A stretch of 64,000 nucleotides of DNA from Pelagibius marinus. GTDB taxonomy: Bacteria > Pseudomonadota > Alphaproteobacteria > Kiloniellales > Kiloniellaceae. Under the pieces are notes generated by a model. The model made no database searches and was not told the DNA's origin. It saw nothing but the letters and a program-made list of their open reading frames with translations. The position numbers and the translations under genes were made by a program. Of this stretch, positions 19,125 to 28,003 are shown piece after piece. The stretch is taken from the NCBI RefSeq assembly GCF_014925385.1, contig NZ_JACSDK010000019.1, positions 102,129-166,128 of the forward strand. The letters run 5' to 3'. The stretch's first letter is position 1; the number at the start of each line of letters is the position of its first letter.

Positions 19125-19624
19125 GACAGCCTCACGCGGCGGCGTTTGGAGGTAATGATCCGCGAGTTGAAACCTCCCCAGGAGAGCTCGGCATTCAGGC
19201 GGCCGAACTCGATCTTGGGGCAGCGGTCCATGACCACGGTCAGCCCGGCGGCGCGCGCTTTCTCCGCGGCGGCCTCGTTTATGACGCCGAGCTGCATCCA
19301 CACTACCTTGATGCCCTTGTCCTTGGCCACGGCGATGGCCTCGTCGGTGACCGGGCCGGCGGCTTCGGAGTTGCGGAAGATGTCGACCATCTCGAACTTG
19401 CCGGGGATCTCCGCCAACGAGGCATAGACCGTCTCTCCCAGGATTTCCTTGCCCGCGTGGCCCGGGTTCACTGGGATGACGCGGTAGCCTTTCTCCTGCA
19501 GGTACTTCATCGCAAAGTAGCTCGGCCGGTTCCACTTCGGCGAGGCCCCGACCATGGCGATGGTCCGGGTATCGCGCAGGATCGCCAGCAGCTCGTTGTT
19601 GGAGTAGGTGAGGGGGCTGCTCAT
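19121..19624 (-). CDS. CoA-binding (YccU-type) protein
   Basis: A 167-residue protein with a Rossmann CoA-binding domain: LRDTRTIAMVGASPKWNRPSY with the glycine loop, then GYRVIPVNPGHAGKEILGE, IPGKFEMVDIFRNSEA and KVVWMQLGVINEAAAEKARAAGLTVVMDRCPKIE. The last segment is the YccU signature. It has a lysine-rich tail (TSKRRRVRLS). Its stop overlaps the metY start as ATGA, suggesting a role tied to sulfur amino-acid synthesis, for which no mechanism is known. Confidence 0.88.
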   Translation of the reverse strand: MSSPLTYSNNELLAILRDTRTIAMVGASPKWNRPSYFAMKYLQEKGYRVIPVNPGHAGKEILGETVYASLAEIPGKFEMVDIFRNSEAAGPVTDEAIAVAKDKGIKVVWMQLGVINEAAAEKARAAGLTVVMDRCPKIEFGRLNAELSWGGFNSRIITSKRRRVRLS

Positions 19625-19639
19625 CTTCGCCGGCCTGTC

Positions 19640-20809
19640 CTATTCGTTCCTGGCGTCTTGCGTGCCGCCGCCCTGGCGCTCGCCGGGCGGGACGAAGGCT
19701 TCCGGCCGGTCGTCGGGCAGCGATTCCACATAGAGCGATTGGCTCGGGAAGGCGAAGCTGCTGCCGGCCTTCTGCACCACATCCATGATGTGATAGGCCA
19801 GCTTTTCCTTGATCTCCAGCCACTCGCCCCAATTGGTGGTCTTGGTGAAGCAGTAGAGCATGATGTCGATCGAGGAATCGTTGAAGCTGTCGACGCGTAC
19901 AAAGGTCGACACCTCGTCGGGCTGCGCGAAGTCCTCGTTGCCGATGATGTAGCTCTCGATGCCGTTACGGATCTCGCGCAGCTGATCCACCGTGGTGCGG
20001 TACTCGACGCCGATCATCCAGTAGATTCGCCGATGGGTCATGGCGCTGAAGTTGGTGACCGCGTTGTCGGACAGCTTGGCATTGGGTACGAAGACCGGCG
20101 CCTTGTCGAAGCGGCGCACGCGGGTGGAGCGGAAGCCGATGGTTTCCACCGTGCCCTCGACCACGCCGTCGACGCGCACCCAGTCGCCGGGGTGGAAGCG
20201 CTTTTCGGCGATCACCAGGATGCCGGCGATGAGGTTCTTGAAGAGATCCTGCGCGCCCAGTGCCACGGCGACGCCCAGCAGGCCGGCGCCGGCCAGGATC
20301 GGGCCCACCTCGATGCCCCAGAGCTCCAGGATGATGGCGCCGCCGATGAAGGCGATGCCGATCTTGGTGGCCTTGACGAGCCATTCGACCATGGGCCGCG
20401 TGAAGATCCTCTCCAACTTGCCGAAGACGAAGGAGAAGGGCGCCACCGCGGCGAAGAGGCACCAGAAGAGGGTGAAGACCACCAGGGATCGCAGCACGTT
20501 GTCGGCGACCTGCCCCACACCGTCGCGGAAGTCCAGGTAGCCGACCGCGACGAAGATGCCGATCACCAGCGGGATGAAGCGGATTGGCGGCGCCAGGGCT
20601 TCGATGGCCTCGTCATCCAGCGTGCTCTCCGTCTTCTCCGCCCAGCGGTGCAGGCGCGCCATGACAAAGCGCGTGAAGAAGTGTCGGATGATCAGGAAGG
20701 CGACGATGATGCCGAGGGCGGACAGCAAACGCCCGACGTCGACACCGAGGAATCCGTAGTGCCAGACTTCGGCCACCAGGTTCCAGAGGTCCTGCAAATC
20801 GTTGTTCAA
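19640..20809 (-). CDS. MscS family mechanosensitive ion channel
   Basis: A 389-residue inner-membrane channel. About four to five membrane helices occupy residues 15-190. The pore helix region reads GPILAGAGLLGVAVALGAQDLFKNLIAGI, the gly/ala-rich TM3 typical of MscS. The beta domain follows with FHPGDWVRVDGVVEGTVETIGFRSTRVR, and an alpha/beta cytoplasmic cage closes the protein. The start is TTG with an AAGAGAG site upstream. It probably protects against osmotic downshock. It is followed 15 bases later by the CoA-binding gene. Confidence 0.92.
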   Translation of the reverse strand: MNNDLQDLWNLVAEVWHYGFLGVDVGRLLSALGIIVAFLIIRHFFTRFVMARLHRWAEKTESTLDDEAIEALAPPIRFIPLVIGIFVAVGYLDFRDGVGQVADNVLRSLVVFTLFWCLFAAVAPFSFVFGKLERIFTRPMVEWLVKATKIGIAFIGGAIILELWGIEVGPILAGAGLLGVAVALGAQDLFKNLIAGILVIAEKRFHPGDWVRVDGVVEGTVETIGFRSTRVRRFDKAPVFVPNAKLSDNAVTNFSAMTHRRIYWMIGVEYRTTVDQLREIRNGIESYIIGNEDFAQPDEVSTFVRVDSFNDSSIDIMLYCFTKTTNWGEWLEIKEKLAYHIMDVVQKAGSSFAFPSQSLYVESLPDDRPEAFVPPGERQGGGTQDARNE

Positions 20810-20847
20810 GGAAACGGCTCTCTTACTGTCCCAAGGGTGCGGTCAGC

Positions 20848-21654
20848 CTAGCGGCCTTCCCATTGGGGCTTGCGCTTTTCGATGAAGGCGTCGATGCCTT
20901 CCTCGGCATCGCGGGCCAGCATGTTGGTGGTCATGACCTGAGCCGTGTAGGCGTAGGCTTCCACCAGCCCGTACTCGATCTGCCGGTAGAAGGCTTCCTT
21001 ACCGATCTTCAGGGTCAGGGGCGACTTGCTGACCACCTTGCGGGTCAGCTCGAGGGTCGCCTCTTCCAGGGTCTCGGCGGGGACGGCGCGGTTGATGAGG
21101 CCCAGGTTGACAGCCTCTGCCGCCGCGATCGTGTCGCCGGTCAGCAGCATCTCCATGGCCTGCTTGCGCGGCACCGCCCGCGACAGAGCGACCATGGGCG
21201 TCGAGCAGAAGAGGCCGATGTTGACGCCGGGGGTGCCGAAGTGGGCGGCATCGTCGGCCACCGCCAGGTCGCAGGTGGCGACCAGCTGGCAGCCCGCCGC
21301 CGTGGCGATGCCGTGCACCTTGGCGATGACCGGCTGGGGCAGGCCGGTGATGGAGACCATCAATTGGCTGCACTGCCTGAAGATTGCCTGATAGAACTCG
21401 CGGTCGCCGCTGCGCCCGCGCAGCTCCTTCAGGTCGTGCCCGGCGCAAAAACCCCGCCCGGCGCCTTCGATGATCACGGCGCGCACCTGGTTGTCCTCGG
21501 CGATCTCGTCCAGGGCGGCCTGCAGCGCGCTCATCAGGTCGGCGGAGAGGGCGTTGTACTGCCGCGGCCGGTTGAGGGTCAGGCGCGCGATCCCCTCGCT
21601 GTCTTCGCGCAGCAGGATTGGGGCGTCACTGGAAAGGGCGGCTTCGGCAGGCAT
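20848..21654 (-). CDS. Enoyl-CoA hydratase/isomerase family protein
   Basis: 268 residues with the crotonase fold. RLTLNRPRQYNALSADLMSALQAALDEI opens it, and GAGRGFCAGHDLKEL supplies the oxyanion hole. VHGIATAAGCQLVATCDLAVADD and FGTPGVNIGLFCSTPMVALSR are conserved segments. The usual catalytic glutamates of hydratases are not obvious: glycine and serine/threonine residues stand where Glu144 and Glu164 would be, so a hydratase activity should not be assumed. GAGGATATC precedes ATG 21654. The gene is followed 38 bases later by the MscS gene. Confidence 0.88.
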   Translation of the reverse strand: MPAEAALSSDAPILLREDSEGIARLTLNRPRQYNALSADLMSALQAALDEIAEDNQVRAVIIEGAGRGFCAGHDLKELRGRSGDREFYQAIFRQCSQLMVSITGLPQPVIAKVHGIATAAGCQLVATCDLAVADDAAHFGTPGVNIGLFCSTPMVALSRAVPRKQAMEMLLTGDTIAAAEAVNLGLINRAVPAETLEEATLELTRKVVSKSPLTLKIGKEAFYRQIEYGLVEAYAYTAQVMTTNMLARDAEEGIDAFIEKRKPQWEGR

Positions 21655-21783
21655 GATATCCTCGGTGAACTACCTTATCTTATTCGGAGGTAGAGGGACT
21701 TTGGCGCTTCCACTGGTGGGAGTTCAAGGATTAATAAGGTCCCGCACAACAAGAAGCCACCCTTGCCGGAGGCCTGGGCCTGT

Positions 21784-22224
21784 ATGGAACAGATGAACGT
21801 AAAGTCCCCTCAGATCACCATCGATGCCTTCAATCGGCTGCTGGCCGAGAGCGCGCCCTTCCAGCGCATCTACGGCTTTGTGACCGAGGACATCGGTCAC
21901 GGCACCGCCCGCGTGCGGTTGCCGGCCGGCGAGGCGCATATACGCCCCGGCGGCACGCTCAGCGGCCCGGCTCAGATGGCCCTGGCCGATTTCACCATGT
22001 ACGCCGCACTGCTGGGCGCGATCGGGGAGGTGCCCCTGGCGGTGACCACCAGCCTGAACATGAATTTCCTCCAGCGCCCGCAACCCGGGGATCTGCGGGC
22101 CTCCTGCCGCCTGTTGAAGCTGGGCAAGCGCCTGGCCGTCGGCGACATCATGGTCTATTCGGAGGGCCTGGAGGCGCCGGTTTCCCACGCCACGGCGACC
22201 TATTCGATCCCGCCGCGTGAGTGA
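21784..22224 (+). CDS. PaaI-type hotdog thioesterase
   Basis: 146 residues with a hotdog-fold domain of the PaaI/4HBT family, which cleaves acyl-CoA or aryl-CoA thioesters. IRPGGTLSGPAQMALADFTMYAALLG is the signature helix with its preceding glycine-rich turn, and PLAVTTSLNMNFLQRPQPGDLRASCRLLKLGKRLAVGDI carries the later strands. The catalytic Asp of the family is present in ADFTMY. TTG 21763 and ATG 21793 are other possible starts. GGAGG lies 11 bases before ATG 21784. Divergent from the enoyl-CoA hydratase-like gene. Confidence 0.85.
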   Translation: MEQMNVKSPQITIDAFNRLLAESAPFQRIYGFVTEDIGHGTARVRLPAGEAHIRPGGTLSGPAQMALADFTMYAALLGAIGEVPLAVTTSLNMNFLQRPQPGDLRASCRLLKLGKRLAVGDIMVYSEGLEAPVSHATATYSIPPRE

Positions 22225-22279
22225 AGCCCGGCGGGCAAGCTGGAAGCGGGTCCGCAAGTGGCCGTAAAATATCGCTTTT

Positions 22280-22314
22280 TTGAGAGGGGGTTAGGTATAG
22301 GGTATTATAATACC
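22280..22314 (+). promoter_or_regulatory. Promoter of rplM-rpsI with an overlapping palindrome
   Basis: TTGAGA (22280-22285), a 17-base spacer and TATTAT (22303-22308). The -10 lies inside a perfect 14-base palindrome, GGTATTATAATACC (22301-22314). A 160-base leader would precede rplM. The palindrome may be an operator or just a symmetric -10 region. Confidence 0.45.
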
Positions 22315-22476
22315 GTATGCCTAAGATAATTGAAAAGGCGGCGCTTTTTCGGATTGACAGTCCACCTCCATCCCCCTAGAAATCGCCGCTCCGGAGCGCT
22401 GGTCCCGGCACGCCTCAGGGCGTTGCCCCTTGGCTGGCGGCTCCATCCCGAATTCAGCGACGAGTGGTTGGCAGAA

Positions 22477-22941
22477 ATGAAGACCTTTACCGCCACCCCG
22501 TCGGACATCGAGAAGAAATGGATCCTGATCGATGCCGATGGTGTTGTCCTTGGCCGCCTGGCTTCCCAGGTCGCCAAGATCCTGCGCGGCAAGCATAAGC
22601 CGAGCTTCACGCCGCACATGGACTGCGGCGACAACGTGATCGTCATCAATGCCGAGAAGGTCAAGCTGACCGGCAAGAAGACGAGCGACAAGGTGTACTA
22701 CTGGCACACCGGCCACCCCGGCGGCATCAAGGAGCGCACGGCGGGGCAGATCCTGGGCGGCGAGTTTCCGGAGCGGGTGATCGAGAAGGCGGTGGAGCGC
22801 ATGATCACGCGCAACCGTCTGGGGCGCCAGCAGTTGAAGAACCTGCGCGTCTATGCCGGCACCGAGCACCCCCACGAGGCTCAGCAGCCCGAGGTCCTGG
22901 ACCTGCAGGCGATGAATCCGAAGAACAAGAGGAGCCTGTAA
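22477..22941 (+). CDS. rplM: 50S ribosomal protein L13
   Basis: 154 residues. [30 protein letters not shown] and [20 protein letters not shown] are L13 signatures, as is [15 protein letters not shown] near the C-terminus. The frame is open upstream to 22330, but protein homology and position favour ATG 22477. Structural protein of the large subunit. The stop is two bases before rpsI. Confidence 0.97.
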   Translation: MKTFTATPSDIEKKWILIDADGVVLGRLASQVAKILRGKHKPSFTPHMDCGDNVIVINAEKVKLTGKKTSDKVYYWHTGHPGGIKERTAGQILGGEFPERVIEKAVERMITRNRLGRQQLKNLRVYAGTEHPHEAQQPEVLDLQAMNPKNKRSL

Positions 22942-22943
22942 GC

Positions 22944-23435
22944 ATGGCCGACGAGACTCAAACCCTGAGCGATCTGGGCGAGCTGGCCGAGGCCACGGGC
23001 GTGACGCCGGAGGCCGCGGTCGAGACTGCGGAACCGCAGCGCGACGCTCACGGGCGCTCCTACGCCACCGGCAAGCGCAAGGACGCGGTGGCCCGCGTCT
23101 GGATCAAGCCGGGCAGCGGCAAGATCACTGTCAACGGCAAGGACCAGACCGTCTACTTCGCGCGTCCGGTGCTGCGCATGATCCTGGCCCAGCCTTTCCT
23201 GGTGGCCGACCGGACCGATCAGTTCGACGTGATCTGCACGGTCAAGGGCGGCGGCCTGTCCGGCCAGGCTGGTGCGGTGCGCCACGGCATCTCCAAGGCG
23301 CTGACGCTCTACGAGCCGTCTCTGCGGCCGGTGCTCAAGCACGGCGGCTTCCTCACCCGCGACTCCCGCGTGGTCGAGCGTAAGAAGTACGGCCGGGCGA
23401 AGGCGCGCCGGAGCTTCCAGTTCTCGAAGCGTTAA
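22944..23435 (+). CDS. rpsI: 30S ribosomal protein S9
   Basis: 163 residues with an extra acidic N-terminus of about 35 residues, common in alphaproteobacteria. The core starts at [30 protein letters not shown] and ends with [17 protein letters not shown], whose basic tail reaches the P-site tRNA. The last codon and stop are copied in a 15-bp tandem repeat that follows. Confidence 0.97.
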   Translation: MADETQTLSDLGELAEATGVTPEAAVETAEPQRDAHGRSYATGKRKDAVARVWIKPGSGKITVNGKDQTVYFARPVLRMILAQPFLVADRTDQFDVICTVKGGGLSGQAGAVRHGISKALTLYEPSLRPVLKHGGFLTRDSRVVERKKYGRAKARRSFQFSKR

Positions 23436-23474
23436 GTTTTGGGGCGTTAAGTTTTGGGGCGTTAAGCCTTGGGG
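23430..23474 (+). repeat. 15-bp tandem repeat spanning the rpsI stop codon (3 copies)
   Basis: Three 15-base units (23430-23444, 23445-23459, 23460-23474), the first two identical (CGTTAAGTTTTGGGG) and the third differing at two bases. The first unit carries the last sense codon and stop of rpsI. A degenerate fourth start follows. Confidence 0.9.
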
Positions 23475-23506
23475 CGCTGAGCGCCAGGCGAACACGGCAA
23501 AAGAAA

Positions 23507-23537
23507 ACGGGCTGCAGTCTCTGCAGCCCGTTTTTTT
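23507..23537 (+). terminator. Terminator of the rplM-rpsI operon
   Basis: A perfect 11-bp stem (23507-23517 with 23521-23531) with a TCT loop, followed by a run of T. Confidence 0.93.
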
Positions 23538-23557
23538 GTCTTAATTGACCGACGGGG

Positions 23558-23935
23558 CTAGCGCTCGATGCATTCGCCCGAGCTGCAGTCGTATTTGGCC
23601 CGCAAGTAATCCAGCACCTTGTCCTTGTCGCTGAGCACACTTTCCGCAGCCGTGCGGACCCTGCCGCAGACACCGCCGCGGATGTCGTCATAGGCGGCCC
23701 AGGCCTGCATGCCGATCTTTCCATAGGGGCTGAGCGATGCCAGCTCCCGCATTTCCGCATGCATCCCGTACATTCGGCAGACGTTCAAGGCGCCCGCGAT
23801 GTCGCCGAGATAGTATTCGAACTTCTGCATCTCGTTCCAGGAATCGGAAGGGCCGCCGCCTGCACCTGCCGCGGCGAAGGCGGCGTTGCTGCCGAACAGG
23901 GCGGTGATGATGCACAAGGCTGCGAAGAATTTCAT
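23558..23935 (-). CDS. Exported hypothetical protein with paired cysteines
   Basis: 125 residues. A Sec signal peptide (MKFFAALCIITALFGSNAAFA) is followed by about 100 residues. The mature part has four cysteines (NVCRM, GVCGR, YDCSSGEC), which suggests disulfides in the periplasm. WNEMQKFEYYLGDIAGALNVC is helical. I do not recognise a family. Its stop is 20 bases from the rpsI terminator, to which it converges. Confidence 0.65.
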   Translation of the reverse strand: MKFFAALCIITALFGSNAAFAAAGAGGGPSDSWNEMQKFEYYLGDIAGALNVCRMYGMHAEMRELASLSPYGKIGMQAWAAYDDIRGGVCGRVRTAAESVLSDKDKVLDYLRAKYDCSSGECIER

Positions 23936-24230
23936 GTGCCTTTTCCCGAAGACGGCAAGAAATGAGTAGTCTTACTGGTACAACACTCTACCAGAAGTGG
24001 GCGGCTGGCTGCAGCACTTCTTTGCCGGCGGTGCGTGGATATTCAACCGGGGATAGCTTCGTTGCCGAGATTTGGGACAAGCGCGGACCCCTGGCGGCGG
24101 CGCCCCAAGAGAGGCAAATCCTGCTGGCGGTTTGACCTGCGCGGCCCGGCCCGCTAAGTGGCTGCGGGGGGCTTCGCGCGAGGGCGGGACGCCCGCCCAC
24201 CCGATGATCCTTGAAGCCAAGGGAGCTTGT

Positions 24231-24794
24231 ATGAGCGGTCACATCCTTCCCTACCGCGGCCTCTGGCCGAAGATCCATCCCGATGCCTTCGTCGCGGAGA
24301 CCGCCGCGGTGATCGGCGACGTGGAGATCGGCCCGGGCAGTTCCATCTGGTATGGCTGCGTGCTGCGCGGCGACGTGAACAGGATTCGCGTGGGCGCGGG
24401 GACCAACCTGCAGGACGGCACCATCGTTCACGGCAACCACGACCGGAATGGCGACTACCGCGAGACCGGCGGCGGCATGGCGACCGTGATCGGCGATGGC
24501 GTGATCGTCGGTCACCGGGCGCTGATCCACGCCTGCACGGTCGAGGATGGCGCTTTCATCGGCATGGGGGCGACGGTGATGGACAAGGCCCGCGTGGAAA
24601 GCCGCTCCATGGTGGCCGCCGGAGCCCTGGTGACGCCCGGCAAGACGGTCGCCAGCGGCCAGCTCTGGGGTGGCAGCCCGGCCCGTTTCATGCGCGAGCT
24701 GAAGGAGGCCGAACTGGCCGATTTCGTCTATCAGGCCGGCCACTACGAGAAGCTGGCGCGGATCTATCTGGCCGAGCGCACCGATCGGAGCTGA
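24231..24794 (+). CDS. Gamma-class carbonic anhydrase family protein
   Basis: 187 residues with a left-handed beta-helix of hexapeptide repeats (IGDVEIGPGSSIWYGCVLRGD, IRVGAGTNLQDGTIVH). The zinc-binding histidines appear in the VHGNHD, GHRALIHACT and related positions. The IHACTVEDGAFIGMGATVMDKA segment is typical of YrdA/PaaY-like enzymes. Whether it hydrates CO2 is not certain for this branch. AAGGGAG stands before ATG 24231. In-frame ATG 24204 gives nine extra residues. Confidence 0.92.
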   Translation: MSGHILPYRGLWPKIHPDAFVAETAAVIGDVEIGPGSSIWYGCVLRGDVNRIRVGAGTNLQDGTIVHGNHDRNGDYRETGGGMATVIGDGVIVGHRALIHACTVEDGAFIGMGATVMDKARVESRSMVAAGALVTPGKTVASGQLWGGSPARFMRELKEAELADFVYQAGHYEKLARIYLAERTDRS

Positions 24795-24934
24795 ACCCCG
24801 AGGCGGACCCTGGCCCCCCGGGGCAGGAGACCTCCCCAATATGGTTAATGATTCCATAAGACGATCGCGCTAGCTTGGGCGGGCGAGTCGCTGGGGGGAA
24901 CCACGGCCGCCAAAGGTTTTGTGGGAGAAAGACC

Positions 24935-25963
24935 GTGTTCAAGAAATGCTTGCAGCGCGCGCTGGCTGCGCTCTTCGCGCTCTGTGCCCTGGCCGCGCCG
25001 GCTGGCGCGGAGACCGCCGCCGAATTCTACAAAGGCAAAGTCGTCAAGCTGGTGGTCGGCTACAGCGCCGGCGGCGGCTACGATGCCTATGCGCGCCTGC
25101 TGGCGCCGCACCTGGAATCGCGCCTTGGGGCGCAGGTGGTGGTAGAGAACCGGCCCGGCGGTGGCGGGAACCTCGCCCTGAACCAGGTGGTGGCCGGTAA
25201 GCCGGATGGCCTGACCATCATGCTGATCGGCGGCGCCACAGCCTCCTTCTCTCAGGTGCTGGAAGCGCCGGGCGTGCGCTTCCAGATGGGACGCCTCGGC
25301 TTCCTCGGACGCGTCGCGGACGAAAAGCGCGTCTTGCTGATGAGCGAGGCGGCGGGTATCGGGTCACTCGAGGAGATGCTGAACGCCCAGCGGCCGATCC
25401 GCTTCGGCGGTACAGCCCGCACCGCGACCATCGGCGCCGGTACCGCCTTCATCGCCGAAGCGCTGGGCCTCGAAGCGCAGATCATCGTCGGCTACAAGGG
25501 CTCGAAGGAAATCGCCCTGGCGGCGATCCGCGGGGAGATCGACGGCTTTATCCCCTCCGACAGCTCCGCCCGCCGCTACGGCAAGGAAGAGGGGTTGAAG
25601 CCCTTGGCGGTCCTGTCGCGTGAACGCTCGTCGCTGATGCCTGACGTTCCGACTTTCTTCGAGCTTGCCGAGTTGACGCCGGAGCAGGCCTGGTGGATCG
25701 ACTACTCAGATGCGCTCTTCGGCCTGGGCCGTCCCCTGGTGACCACGCCGGACATCCCGGCCGACCGCCTGGCTTTCCTGCAGCAGGTGACGCGCGAGGT
25801 ATTGACCGATCCGGCGGTAATCGCCGAGGCGCAGGCGGCAAAGCGGCCAATCAGCTACCTGTCGCCCGAGGCGGTGAAGCAGTCCATCAACCGCGTCATG
25901 GACGGCTTGACCGATGAAGAACTGGCCCGGGTTCGCCACGTGGCGCTGGAGAAATTCCAGTAG
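24935..25963 (+). CDS. Tripartite tricarboxylate transporter (TTT) substrate-binding protein
   Basis: 342 residues: Sec signal peptide (residues 1-25, ending AGAETAAEF) and a Bug/TctC-type binding protein. FYKGKVVKLVVGYSAGGGYDAYARLLAPHL, then VVENRPGGGGNLALNQV and the ATSTPF-like region, are family marks. GTG 24935 is taken because GGGAG stands before it and the signal peptide begins there; the frame is open upstream. First gene of a TTT operon, followed 86 bases later by the large permease. The ligand is probably a carboxylate. Confidence 0.88.
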   Translation: MFKKCLQRALAALFALCALAAPAGAETAAEFYKGKVVKLVVGYSAGGGYDAYARLLAPHLESRLGAQVVVENRPGGGGNLALNQVVAGKPDGLTIMLIGGATASFSQVLEAPGVRFQMGRLGFLGRVADEKRVLLMSEAAGIGSLEEMLNAQRPIRFGGTARTATIGAGTAFIAEALGLEAQIIVGYKGSKEIALAAIRGEIDGFIPSDSSARRYGKEEGLKPLAVLSRERSSLMPDVPTFFELAELTPEQAWWIDYSDALFGLGRPLVTTPDIPADRLAFLQQVTREVLTDPAVIAEAQAAKRPISYLSPEAVKQSINRVMDGLTDEELARVRHVALEKFQ

Positions 25964-26049
25964 CCGCGCTCCCGGCAGCAGTCCCCTTTTGGCCCGTCGC
26001 GGAAAGCCATCGCCTTGCCGATAGAGATTGCGACTGAGCGGAGGCGCAG

Positions 26050-27561
26050 ATGCTCGCCTCTGTAGCTGACGGCTTCGCGCTCTTTCTGGACGCGGAGGTC
26101 TTGCTGCTCTGTGTGCTGGCGGTCTTCGTCGGGCTGCTGCTCGGTGTGCTGCCCGGCCTGGGCGGGCTGACCGCCCTGGCGTTGTTGCTGCCCTTCATCT
26201 ACGGCATGGAGCCCATGGCGGGCCTGGGCTTTCTCCTGGCCGCCCATGCCGTGGTCTACACCGGCGGGGCGCTGACCTCCATCGCGCTCGGCATTCCGGG
26301 CTCGGGCCCCAACGCGGCCACGGTGATCGACGGCTATCCCATGACCCGCGCGGGCAAGGGCGGCATCGCCCTGGGGGCGGCCTTCGCCTCTTCGGGCCTG
26401 GGCGGCGTGGTCGGGGTCATCGCCCTTGTGGGCCTCTTGCCCTTCCTCCAGCCCATCGTCTTCCACATCGGCTCGCCCGAGACCTTCCTCTTCGCGGTGA
26501 TGGGGATCATCTACGTCGGCGTCCTGGGGGAGCGCTCCATGGCGCGCGGCCTCATCGCCGGCGGCCTGGGCGTTTTCCTGGCGCTCTTCGGCTATGACCG
26601 CTTGCAGGGGGTACCGCGCTTCTGGCTGGACTTCGACTACCTGCTCGACGGAATCCGCCTGGTGCCCCTGGTCCTGGGACTCTTCGCCGTGCCCGAGATC
26701 CTCGACCTGGCGCTGGGCCGGCGTGCCGAAACGCCGGCCGTGGGCAGGCGAGACCGCTTCGCCCAGATCGGCGAGGGGCTCAAGGCCACGATCTTCAGGC
26801 CCTATCTGCTGATCAAGTCGTCGTTGCTGGGCGTTTTCATCGGCATCGTTCCCGGTGTCGGCGGCGATACCGCGCCCTTTGTCGCCTATGCCTCGGCCAA
26901 GCAGACCTCGGCGACGCCGGAGGCCTTCGGCAACGGTTGCGTCGAAGGCGTCATCGCGCCGGAGGCGAGCAACAACGCCAAGGAGGGCGGGGCGCTGGTC
27001 ACCACACTGGCGCTCGGTATTCCGGGCAGCGCGGGCATGTCGCTGCTGCTGGGCGGCTTTCTGCTGCTCGGCCTGGAGCCCGGTCCTGACTTCCTCGCCA
27101 ACCACATGGACCTTGCCGTGGGTCTGGCCATCGTGCTGGCCTTCGCCAACCTTGTCGCCGTGGTCGTCATGATCGCGGCCTCGCCGCTGCTGCTGAAGAT
27201 CGCCGATCTGCGCCCGCAGGTCCTGGCGCCGATTCTCGCGGTGCTGGTCGTGTTGGGGGCCTATGCCTATCAGAACGAGCCCCTGGACGTGGTTGCCACC
27301 TTCGTCATCGGCGCGCTGGGCTGCGCCATGAAGGCGATGGGCTACAGCAGGCCGGCGCTGGTGCTGGGCTTCGTCATGGCGCCGCTGATCGAGACCTACC
27401 TGCACATCACGCTGCAGGCCTACGGTATGAGCTTCCTGCTGCGCCCCGGCTCCCTGGTGCTGCTGGTGCTGATCGTGATGGGCCTGTCCTGGGGACGGCT
27501 GCGGCGCTATTTCCTGGCGGCGGCGGCGCGCTATGGAGGGAACGGCAATGCGAAGCGTTGA
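26050..27561 (+). CDS. TTT large permease (TctA family)
   Basis: 503 residues with about 12 membrane helices. Typical of TctA are the N-terminal GVLPGLGGLTALALLLPFIYGMEP, then GIPGSGPNAATVIDGYPM, GIVPGVGGDTAPFVAYASAKQTS and EGVIAPEASNNAKEGGALVTTLALGIPGS. This is the symporter subunit that carries the substrate delivered by the binding protein. It overlaps the following small permease gene by 14 bases. Confidence 0.93.
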   Translation: MLASVADGFALFLDAEVLLLCVLAVFVGLLLGVLPGLGGLTALALLLPFIYGMEPMAGLGFLLAAHAVVYTGGALTSIALGIPGSGPNAATVIDGYPMTRAGKGGIALGAAFASSGLGGVVGVIALVGLLPFLQPIVFHIGSPETFLFAVMGIIYVGVLGERSMARGLIAGGLGVFLALFGYDRLQGVPRFWLDFDYLLDGIRLVPLVLGLFAVPEILDLALGRRAETPAVGRRDRFAQIGEGLKATIFRPYLLIKSSLLGVFIGIVPGVGGDTAPFVAYASAKQTSATPEAFGNGCVEGVIAPEASNNAKEGGALVTTLALGIPGSAGMSLLLGGFLLLGLEPGPDFLANHMDLAVGLAIVLAFANLVAVVVMIAASPLLLKIADLRPQVLAPILAVLVVLGAYAYQNEPLDVVATFVIGALGCAMKAMGYSRPALVLGFVMAPLIETYLHITLQAYGMSFLLRPGSLVLLVLIVMGLSWGRLRRYFLAAAARYGGNGNAKR

Positions 27562-28003
27562 AACGGCCTTCCTGCTGCTGCTGGCGGCTTTCCTGGCCGG
27601 CTTCTGTGCGCTCGGGCTGTTCTACTACGACTATTCGCTCGCTTTGATGCGCTTTCCGCTGCTCGCCGCCGGCGGGACGCTGGTGGTCGTGATCGTGCAG
27701 GTGGTGGCGCTGCGGCGCGGGACCGCACCGATGCAGGTCGGCGCAACACCGGCCATCGCCCCGGGGGGCGAACGACGCCGGGTGAGGGAAGCTCTGCTCC
27801 TGCTCTCGGTCTTGCCAATGGTCTTTCTGCTGGGGTTCCCGGCGGGCCTGGCTGTCTATCTCCTGGGCGTTCTTCGCTGTGCCGGGGAAACCTGGGGCTT
27901 CTCCCTCGCCGCCGCGGCGGCTTCGCTGGGACTCTCCTATGGTATTTTCGTGAAGGCCATGGGGGTTCCACTGCCTCTGCTACCCTACTGGTGGCCGTAC
28001 TAG
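27548..28003 (+). CDS. TTT small permease (TctB family)
   Basis: 151 residues with four hydrophobic segments. The sequence is poorly conserved, as usual for TctB, and the family call rests on topology and position. ATG 27548 is chosen over 27533 because GGAGGG lies before it. The order is binding protein, large permease, small permease; many TTT operons put the small permease before the large one. The tail overlaps the possible GTG start of the ligase gene. Confidence 0.75.
   Translation: MRSVETAFLLLLAAFLAGFCALGLFYYDYSLALMRFPLLAAGGTLVVVIVQVVALRRGTAPMQVGATPAIAPGGERRRVREALLLLSVLPMVFLLGFPAGLAVYLLGVLRCAGETWGFSLAAAAASLGLSYGIFVKAMGVPLPLLPYWWPY

Noticed and set aside
17817..19832. A single 671-codon frame covering metY and the CoA-binding gene
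   Set aside because: The upstream 236 codons are the shadow frame of the CoA-binding gene. MetY has its own start at 19124 and the expected length from there.
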